Assembly (NCBI GenBank): GCA_003222235.1
Contig: QHVD01000316.1
Span: 1 to 5,471, forward strand
Origin: Gemmatimonadota bacterium
GTDB taxonomy: Bacteria > Gemmatimonadota > Gemmatimonadetes > Gemmatimonadales > GWC2-71-9
Length of the DNA: 5,471 bases
Direction: 5' to 3'
This document shows, in pieces, positions 1 to 5,471 of the stretch. Positions within the stretch are counted from its first letter, which is position 1. Every line of letters begins with the position of its first letter. Under the pieces are notes generated by a model. The model was not told the DNA's origin. It did no database searches and saw only the letters and a list, made by a program, of their open reading frames with translations. A program made the position numbers and the translations under genes.

Positions 1-10
1 ATGCTGACAT
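1..10 (-). CDS. Start of the next operon gene, probably ketol-acid reductoisomerase (5' fragment)
   Basis: Only ten bases are visible: an ATG at 10-8 followed by TCA, GCA and one further base, so the protein begins Met-Ser-Ala. The start is supported by a strong AGGAAA ribosome binding site at 23-18 with a 7-nt spacer, and by its place 21 nt after the ilvN stop on the same strand. Established knowledge: ilvC very often follows ilvBN, and its product performs the next step, acetolactate to dihydroxyisovalerate. That identity is inferred from context only. leuB, leuC or another gene cannot be excluded, because no diagnostic residue lies inside the window. Confidence 0.45.
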
Positions 11-17
11 GAGCCGC

Positions 18-23
18 TTTCCT
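18..23 (-). promoter_or_regulatory. Shine-Dalgarno site of the gene downstream of ilvN
   Basis: The minus strand reads AGGAAA, then seven bases, then ATG. It is a good match to the anti-16S core at near-ideal spacing, and it is the main evidence that a further gene begins at position 10. ilvN, by contrast, has no comparable site. Confidence 0.6.
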
Positions 24-31
24 GTGAAGGG

Positions 32-538
32 TTAAGGAGCCGGGGTCGCGGCGCCCGCGTCGGCAGAGACGCGGGGGAGCGCCACCGACCCGCTGCGGGC
101 GACCTCGAGAATCCCGAACCGCTCGAGCGCCCGGATGAACGCCAGAACAAAAGAGCCGGTGCCGGCGACCTGGACTATCACCGCGTCCGGAGTCTCGTCG
201 ACGACCGTGGCCTTGAACAGCTCGCAGACGTCGAGCAGCTCGGCGTGATGCTGCTCGGTCGCGCCCAACTTGATGAGCGCGACCTCGCGGGCAACGCCGT
301 CATCCAGGGGGAAGTGCTTCACCTCGCGGACACCAGAGAGCTTGTTGAGCTTTTTCGCCGTCATATCCGCCCCCGCCTCGTCGGTGCTCAGAATTACGGT
401 CAAACATGACGTGCCCGGAGCCTCCCCCGGCCCCACGGTGATGCTCTCGATCGGCAGGTTGCGCCGCCGCAGCTCGCCGACCGCACGCTCCAGGGCGAGA
501 AGCTCCTGGTTCAGGAGAATCGACACCGCCTGAGCCAC
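32..538 (-). CDS. ilvN: Acetolactate synthase small (regulatory) subunit
   Basis: The product is 168 aa, normal for the family. It is the regulatory partner of IlvB, raising its activity and usually transmitting valine feedback. An N-terminal ACT domain spans about residues 4-80, with the family signature PIESITVGP at about 33-41. The C-terminal small-subunit domain runs from about 85 to 160 (VAREVALIKLG, then AELLDVCELFKATVVDETPD, then FGILEVARSG). I chose GTG at 538, 14 nt after the ilvB stop. A second in-frame GTG at 526 is possible, and neither has a clear ribosome binding site, so translation is probably coupled to ilvB. Oddity: aligned by eye to E. coli IlvH, the valine-pocket positions Asn11, Gly14 and Asn29 are Gln, Leu and Pro. 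Identity is secure; valine sensitivity is doubtful. Confidence 0.95.
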   Translation of the reverse strand: MAQAVSILLNQELLALERAVGELRRRNLPIESITVGPGEAPGTSCLTVILSTDEAGADMTAKKLNKLSGVREVKHFPLDDGVAREVALIKLGATEQHHAELLDVCELFKATVVDETPDAVIVQVAGTGSFVLAFIRALERFGILEVARSGSVALPRVSADAGAATPAP

Positions 539-552
539 GCGGCGCCCGCGCT

Positions 553-2259
<1,707 letters not shown>

Positions 2260-2261
2260 CG

Positions 2262-3815
2262 TCACACGCCCCAGAGGTAGACGGAGTTCAGCGACTCGGA
2301 CTCGAGCCGCTCGGCAAAGTGCGCCTTGTTGAGCGCGTTGACCAGGGCGCGCGCGCACGCTTCGACGATGTCGGTCGAGGCGCCGTGGCCGGACAGCGAT
2401 TTCCCGTTCACCCGCGCCTGGAGCGATACCTGGCCCAGGCTGTCCCGGCCCGGCGTGACCGACTGCACCGCGAGGTTGGCGACCTCGATCGGCTGCCCGA
2501 CGATCTCGCTCACCGCGGCGTAGGTGGCCGCGATCGGCCCGTCGCCCGACCCGGCCGCGCCGCGCTCGCCCGCCCACGGCCCGGCCATCCGCACTTCCGC
2601 CGACGCGCCGACGGTCCCGCACGTGACCTGGAGGTAAGTGAGCTGGAACGGCTCGGGCGTGTCGGGGAAGCCGTCGTGCAGCAGCGCCAGCAGGTCCTCG
2701 TCCAAGATCTGGCGCTTCTTGTCGGCGAGGGCCGTGAACTTGTGATAGACCCGCTCCAGCGCCCCCTCGCCCAGCTCGTACCCGAGCTCGTGGTAGCGGC
2801 GCTCCAGCGCGTGGCGGCCGGAGTGCTTGCCGAGCACCAGGGTCGAGCGGGGGACGCCCACGGTCTCGGGCCGCATGATCTCGTAGGTGAGCCCGTTCTG
2901 CATCACGCCGTGCTGATGGATGCCCGCTTCGTGCGCGAACGCGTTGCGGCCCACGACCGCCTTGTTCGGCTGTGGGAACACGCCCGTGAGATGCGACAGC
3001 AGCCGGCTCGTGCGGTAGATCTCCCGCGTGTCCACGTTGCAGCGGAAGTCGACCACCTGCGGCCGCACGCGGCTCGCCATCACGATCTCCTCCAGCGCCG
3101 CGTTCCCCGCCCGCTCGCCGATCCCGTTGACGGTGCATTCCACCTGGCCCACCCCCGCCTCGATCGCCGCGAGGGAGTTGGCGACGGCGAGCCCCAGGTC
3201 GTCGTGACAGTGACAGCTGAGCACGACGCGGTCCGCGCCGGGCACGCGCTCGCGCACGGCGCGGAACATGGCCGCATACTCGGGCGGCGTGGCGTAGCCG
3301 ACGGTGTCCGGCAGGTTGACCGTGGTCGCGCCTTCCGCGACCGCCGCCTCCACCACGCGGCACAGGAAGTCGAGGTCGGTGCGGCTCGAGTCCTCGGCCG
3401 AGAACTCCACGTCGTCGGTGAAGTGGCGGGCGCGGCGCACGGCCGCGCGCGCCATCTCCAGGCAGTCCTCACGCCCGATCTTGAGCTTGTGGGTGAGATG
3501 GATGTCCGACGTCGAAATGAACACGTGAATCCGGCCGCGGGCCGCCGGCCGCAGCGCTTCCCCGGCGAGATCGACGTCCCGCTCGACGCAGCGGGCCAAC
3601 GCCGCGAGCACGGGGCGGCGCACCTCGGCCGCGATCCCCTGCACTCCCCGGTAGTCGCCCTCCGACGCGGCCGGGAAACCTGCTTCGATCACATCTACGC
3701 CGAGCGTGTCCAGCTGCCGCGCGAGCTGGAGCTTCTCTTCGGGGGTCAGGGTGTTGCCCGGAGCCTGTTCCCCGTCCCGCAGCGTAGTGTCGAAGATGAC
3801 GACGTCTCGGACCAT
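2262..3815 (-). CDS. leuA: 2-isopropylmalate synthase
   Basis: The product is 517 aa, the usual bacterial LeuA length. It condenses 2-ketoisovalerate with acetyl-CoA, the committed step to leucine. The catalytic TIM barrel (about 4-270) begins FDTTLRDGEQAPG (8-20). Predicted metal ligands are Asp14, His202 and His204 (in SCHCHDD) and Asn238, inside the GIGERAGNAALEE signature (231-243). A helical linker (HEAGIHQHG, 295-303) follows. The C-terminal leucine-binding domain (about 385-510) retains GSGDGPIAATYAAV and SGHGASTDIVEA, so leucine feedback is expected. ATG 3815 is chosen because GGAGAG lies 5 nt upstream and the conserved N terminus begins there. An in-frame TTG at 3977 would read through the attenuator. 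It is the first structural gene, downstream of a leader peptide and terminator. Homocitrate or citramalate synthase is less likely given the motifs and the ilvBN context. Confidence 0.96.
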   Translation of the reverse strand: MVRDVVIFDTTLRDGEQAPGNTLTPEEKLQLARQLDTLGVDVIEAGFPAASEGDYRGVQGIAAEVRRPVLAALARCVERDVDLAGEALRPAARGRIHVFISTSDIHLTHKLKIGREDCLEMARAAVRRARHFTDDVEFSAEDSSRTDLDFLCRVVEAAVAEGATTVNLPDTVGYATPPEYAAMFRAVRERVPGADRVVLSCHCHDDLGLAVANSLAAIEAGVGQVECTVNGIGERAGNAALEEIVMASRVRPQVVDFRCNVDTREIYRTSRLLSHLTGVFPQPNKAVVGRNAFAHEAGIHQHGVMQNGLTYEIMRPETVGVPRSTLVLGKHSGRHALERRYHELGYELGEGALERVYHKFTALADKKRQILDEDLLALLHDGFPDTPEPFQLTYLQVTCGTVGASAEVRMAGPWAGERGAAGSGDGPIAATYAAVSEIVGQPIEVANLAVQSVTPGRDSLGQVSLQARVNGKSLSGHGASTDIVEACARALVNALNKAHFAERLESESLNSVYLWGV

Positions 3816-3820
3816 GTGTG

Positions 3821-3826
3821 CTCTCC
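3821..3826 (-). promoter_or_regulatory. Shine-Dalgarno site of leuA
   Basis: GGAGAG sits 5 nt before the leuA ATG and fixes that start. It lies about 35 nt past the attenuator U-tract, so it is outside the terminator hairpin. Regulation should therefore act on transcription rather than by hiding this site. Confidence 0.7.
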
Positions 3827-3861
3827 GGTCTCTCCCCGCGCGGTGGCGCTCAGGGCGGATG

Positions 3862-3901
3862 AAAAACGAAAACGCCGCGAATCTCTCGGGACTCGCGGCG
3901 T
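3862..3901 (-). terminator. Intrinsic terminator of the leuA attenuator
   Basis: On the minus strand, ACGCCGCGAGTC (3901-3890) pairs with GATTCGCGGCGT (3883-3872): 12 bp including one G-U, closed by the 6-nt loop CCGAGA. The hairpin is followed directly by TTT, CG and TTTTT (3871-3862). This is a textbook Rho-independent terminator, yet it lies between a promoter and its own operon, 47 nt before the leuA start codon. It begins 20 nt after the stop codon of the BCAA-rich leader peptide. The 5' arm is also the target of the antiterminator arm at 3960-3944. Position and shape imply premature termination when branched-chain amino acids are plentiful. Confidence 0.9.
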
Positions 3902-3960
3902 CGTCAGGGGTACTGCCTGTTTCAGCGATCCAGCATTCGGTGTCTGACCAACGCGCCGCG
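3894..3960 (-). promoter_or_regulatory. Antiterminator fold of the leuA leader RNA
   Basis: CGCGGCG (3960-3954) is complementary to CGCCGCG (3900-3894), and GTCAG (3948-3944) to CTGAC (3907-3903). Together they make a 12-bp helix with a 5x2 internal loop. The helix consumes most of the terminator 5' arm, so antiterminator and terminator exclude each other. The 5' half lies inside the leader reading frame (codons 24-29), just downstream of the Leu/Val/Ile run. A translating ribosome that passes the run would cover it; one stalled in the run would leave it free. Complementarity is seen directly; the folding order is inferred. Confidence 0.75.
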
Positions 3961-4029
3961 CTCCCCGGGTTGTCCAATAAGGACCAGGAGCAGGACCAGC
4001 AGAGAAATCAGCACGAGGCCGAAGGTCAT
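3922..4029 (-). CDS. BCAA-rich leader peptide of the leuA-ilvBN operon (35 aa)
   Basis: This 35-codon frame starts at ATG 4029 and ends at TGA 3924-3922. It begins MTFG, and residues 5-18 are LVLISLLVLLLVLI: 8 Leu, 3 Val and 2 Ile out of 14. Its 17-residue tail after that run is polar and charged (GQPGERGALVRHRMLDR). It follows a good promoter and precedes an intrinsic terminator and leuA, exactly where leucine and ILV operon leader peptides are found. Its role would be to measure charged tRNA-Leu, -Val and -Ile by ribosome stalling; the peptide itself probably has no function. No Shine-Dalgarno site is visible, and the predicted 5' end lies only about 5-8 nt before the ATG, so initiation may be leaderless-like. 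The alternative, a small single-pass membrane peptide, is possible from composition but does not explain the RNA structures. Confidence 0.85.
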   Translation of the reverse strand: MTFGLVLISLLVLLLVLIGQPGERGALVRHRMLDR

Positions 4030-4043
4030 AGAGTCAGGGGTTG

Positions 4044-4072
4044 AGGTTAGCCTGGCAGCGCCCAATCGTCAA
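4044..4072 (-). promoter_or_regulatory. Sigma70-type promoter of the leader-leuA-ilvB-ilvN operon
   Basis: TTGACG (4072-4067), a 17-nt spacer and TAACCT (4049-4044) form a strong housekeeping-type promoter, with 5 of 6 matches at -35 and T, A and final T kept at -10. A second TTGAC lies 8 bp further upstream (4080-4076), but its -10 position (TGCCAG) is poor. Transcription should start near 4037-4034, only a few bases before the leader ATG. The promoter begins about 50 bp after the stop of the preceding gene. Confidence 0.7.
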
Positions 4073-4090
4073 CTAGTCAAGGCTAGACGA

Positions 4091-4115
4091 TCCTACCCGT
4101 ACGGGTGGGTTAGGA
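4091..4115. repeat. Palindrome between the zinc-ribbon gene and the leuA promoter
   Basis: ACCCGTACGGGT (4095-4106) is a perfect 12-bp palindrome, flanked by TCCTA and TAGGA (4091-4095, 4111-4115) that are also complementary. In RNA it can form an imperfect hairpin, but no U-tract follows on either strand, so a terminator is a weak reading. It lies 22 bp upstream of the -35 box. A dimeric regulator site for the leuA promoter is an alternative, unproven reading. Confidence 0.4.
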
Positions 4116-4123
4116 CCCGCCAC

Positions 4124-4480
4124 TCAACCATCGGACAGGTATGCCTCGTCCCAGGCGACCTCGAACTCGCCCCGGCAGCGCCGGCACGCCAGGCGGTGCG
4201 GCCGGCCGCGCAGGGCGCTCCGCCCGCGGCAGCTCGGGCAGACCCCGTAGGCCGGGCCCCAATCGGCGGGCAGGCGGGCGTCACGAGGCCGCGGGACGAC
4301 GGTCCAGCGGCGCGGCGGGTAGGGCACGATCTCGATCAGGTACTGCGGCACGGCGACGGGGAGGCGGTTCACTTCGACCACGGCCGCGAGGCTCGTCACC
4401 TTGGCGACCCGGTACCAGGCACCGCGCCGTAGGGGAGATTTCACGTCTATATGCAGGCGGCCCCACCGCATTCTGGCCAT
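4124..4480 (-). CDS. Small zinc-ribbon protein, function unknown
   Basis: I do not recognise this 118-aa protein. The C-terminal third holds CPSC at 81-84 and CRRC at 99-102, a CxxC-x14-CxxC zinc ribbon in an Arg-rich stretch, followed by an acidic tail (EFEVAWDEAYLSDG). The first half is basic and beta-like with a Pro-rich middle (IEIVPYPPRRW, about 49-59). No signal peptide or membrane segment is seen. ATG 4480 is chosen because AGAGGGA lies 5 nt upstream (4492-4486). An earlier ATG at 4525 would add 15 residues, partly encoded by the tandem repeat, and lacks such a site. It precedes the leuA promoter on the same strand but has its own spacing, so it is probably a separate unit. The ribbon could bind nucleic acid or only stabilise the fold. 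Confidence 0.7.
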   Translation of the reverse strand: MARMRWGRLHIDVKSPLRRGAWYRVAKVTSLAAVVEVNRLPVAVPQYLIEIVPYPPRRWTVVPRPRDARLPADWGPAYGVCPSCRGRSALRGRPHRLACRRCRGEFEVAWDEAYLSDG

Positions 4481-4485
4481 GGCGT

Positions 4486-4492
4486 TCCCTCT
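4486..4492 (-). promoter_or_regulatory. Shine-Dalgarno site of the zinc-ribbon gene
   Basis: AGAGGGA lies 5 nt before ATG 4480 on the minus strand and decides that start over the ATG at 4525. Confidence 0.55.
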
Positions 4493-4500
4493 CGCGTTCA

Positions 4501-4554
4501 CTTGAGGATTGATGCGATTGCACACCGCTCGAGGATTGATGCGATTGCACCCCG
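4501..4554. repeat. 27-bp tandem duplication, two copies
   Basis: Copies at 4501-4527 and 4528-4554 differ at two positions (T/C at 3, A/C at 24) and share the identical 20-bp core GAGGATTGATGCGATTGCAC (4504-4523 and 4531-4550). The core is AT-richer than its surroundings. It lies 20-75 bp upstream of the zinc-ribbon start codon, where a promoter or operator would be expected. It could be duplicated binding sites or a recent slippage duplication. Confidence 0.85.
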
Positions 4555-4892
4555 CACGGCAATGCTAACCCGGAACGGGCTTTGGGGACGTGACTCAGGC
4601 TACAAGTGGGTTGGCCTTATGACCCCAGCCGGGGGACGGTGGGGGCTGGTGCGACCTTTTTGATGCCGCCGCGTCGCAGCTTTGCTGCCGTAACGCTACA
4701 CAGGGGCGACGGGACTAGGTGTCTCGCTTCCGCCCCACGAGTTGCGCCACCAGGGAGACCCACAGCATCAACGCCAGGGACCCACGTCAGTTGAGCCCGC
4801 TTCATACCATCCTGCACGACTGCCATATGCCGAGGATATGCACGACTCATGCCAACGGCGCGCCACCCATCTCGGTCCGACCCATGCTGACC
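4555..4892. other. Intergenic stretch without a convincing gene
   Basis: About 340 bp separate the repeat from the S41 peptidase stop. Open frames here lack ribosome sites and family resemblance. Two small items are visible. One is a 23-codon hydrophobic minus-strand fragment ending at 4715. The other is a 9-bp direct repeat TGCACGACT (4813-4821 and 4839-4847), 26 bp apart, with CATAT/ATATG in inverted orientation between and around the copies. I see no tRNA, no strong terminator for the peptidase gene and no clear promoter. Confidence 0.5.
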
Positions 4893-5471
4893 CTACTTCA
4901 CCCCCAGCTCATCATGAGCGTGGTAATTCGGGTACGCCGGCCGCTTGTACTGCGGGGTCGGATGCTCCTTCATCAACTGCAGCACCACTTCCACGGCCTT
5001 CTCCAGCTGCGGATCATGCCCCTGCCGCACGGCCGCCGGAGCGAGCTCGACATCGTAGTCCGGGGCGATCCCGTGATTCTCCACTTCCCATTCCCCGTTC
5101 AGCCCGTAGAGCGCGAAGCGCGGCGCCATGACGTAGCCTCCGTCGATCAGCTCCGGATAGCCCCCGATCCCGACCAGTCCACCCCAGGTTCTCTGCCCCA
5201 CCAGCGGTCCGACCCCGGCTTTGCGGAAGTACCAGGGTAAGGCGTCGCCGCCGGAGCCCGCCTCTTCGTTGATGATCATCACCTTGGGTCCGTAGATCGA
5301 TGCCGACGGGCTGCTCCAGTCCGCCCCTTCCCGCGTCATGATCTTGCTCATGAGCGGCCGGTGCAGGAAGTCCACCACCCAGTCGGCGAGCTGTCCGCCT
5401 TCGTTGAACCGTTCGTCGATGACGACCGCTTCCTTCCCTACCTGCCCGAAGTAATAGCGATTGAAATTGCT
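4893..5471 (-). CDS. Tricorn-like S41 family peptidase, C-terminal part
   Basis: The last 192 residues are visible; the gene runs past the right edge with no start inside the window. It matches the catalytic core of tricorn-protease homologues: FNRYYFGQVGKEAVVIDERFN (visible residues 3-23), INEEAGSGGD with the likely nucleophile Ser73, the WGGLVGIGG segment (96-104) and EVENHGIAPDYDVE (129-142), which likely holds the catalytic Glu. Full-length members normally carry an N-terminal beta-propeller, a PDZ domain and this S41 domain, and degrade peptides. None of the N-terminal part can be seen, so its location in the cell is unknown. The usual GGG after RFN is EGG here. It is separated by about 340 bp from the next gene and has no evident link to amino acid synthesis. 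A C-terminal processing peptidase is less likely. Confidence 0.88.
   Translation of the reverse strand, partial: SNFNRYYFGQVGKEAVVIDERFNEGGQLADWVVDFLHRPLMSKIMTREGADWSSPSASIYGPKVMIINEEAGSGGDALPWYFRKAGVGPLVGQRTWGGLVGIGGYPELIDGGYVMAPRFALYGLNGEWEVENHGIAPDYDVELAPAAVRQGHDPQLEKAVEVVLQLMKEHPTPQYKRPAYPNYHAHDELGVK

Noticed and set aside
2319..3947. A 542-codon open frame on the plus strand opposite leuA and the leader
   Set aside because: It is antisense to a secure leuA. Its Arg/His/Val-rich composition is what the complement of GC-rich coding DNA produces, and it has no family motif.
3816..3977. N-terminal extension of LeuA by 54 residues from an upstream TTG
   Set aside because: It would translate through the terminator and U-tract, matches nothing in LeuA, and the ATG at 3815 has a good ribosome binding site.
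3816..4072. T-box or metabolite riboswitch upstream of leuA
   Set aside because: I find no T-box sequence and no long Stem I, and the leader is too short. A translated BCAA-rich leader explains the region better.
4622..4661. Possible plus-strand hairpin CCAGCC/GGCTGG followed by TTTTT
   Set aside because: The stem is only 6 bp with a 13-nt loop, the T-run is 7 nt away from it, and no plus-strand gene precedes it.
4617..4850. A 77-codon minus-strand open frame in the intergenic region
   Set aside because: It has no ribosome site, no recognisable motif and a composition typical of chance frames.

Overview
The window is GC-rich DNA (AT-richer mainly in the leader and intergenic parts) in which every supportable gene lies on the minus strand. 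It reads best as a branched-chain amino acid (BCAA) biosynthesis operon running right to left: leader peptide, attenuator, leuA, ilvB, ilvN, then the first codons of a further gene (probably ilvC) at the left edge. The bias toward GC, the GTG start of ilvN and a neighbouring tricorn-type S41 peptidase suggest a high-GC Gram-negative soil or sediment phylum such as Gemmatimonadota or Rokubacteria. That assignment is an inference from flavour, not from a marker gene.

Layout: 1-10 holds the start of the downstream gene with a good Shine-Dalgarno site. 32-538 is ilvN (acetolactate synthase regulatory subunit), 553-2259 is ilvB (catalytic subunit) and 2262-3815 is leuA (2-isopropylmalate synthase). 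3816-4072 is a control region. It contains a sigma70-like promoter (TTGACG, 17 nt, TAACCT), an ATG only about 5-8 nt after the likely transcription start, and a 35-codon leader peptide in which 13 of residues 5-18 are Leu, Val or Ile. An antiterminator pairing and a 12-bp intrinsic terminator followed by a U-tract complete it. 4124-4480 encodes a small unrecognised zinc-ribbon protein. 4501-4554 is a 27-bp tandem duplication upstream of it. 4555-4892 is mostly featureless. 4893-5471 is the C-terminal part of a tricorn-like S41 peptidase.

How it works together: IlvBN makes acetolactate and acetohydroxybutyrate for Val, Ile and Leu, and LeuA draws 2-ketoisovalerate into Leu. The leader senses charging of the BCAA tRNAs: a ribosome stalled in the Leu/Val/Ile run would leave the antiterminator arm free, while one that reads on would cover that arm and let the terminator form. 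LeuA keeps its leucine-feedback domain. IlvN carries substitutions at positions that correspond to the valine pocket of E. coli IlvH, so control of this pathway may depend more on attenuation and LeuA feedback than on valine. The attenuator is the most interesting element of the window.
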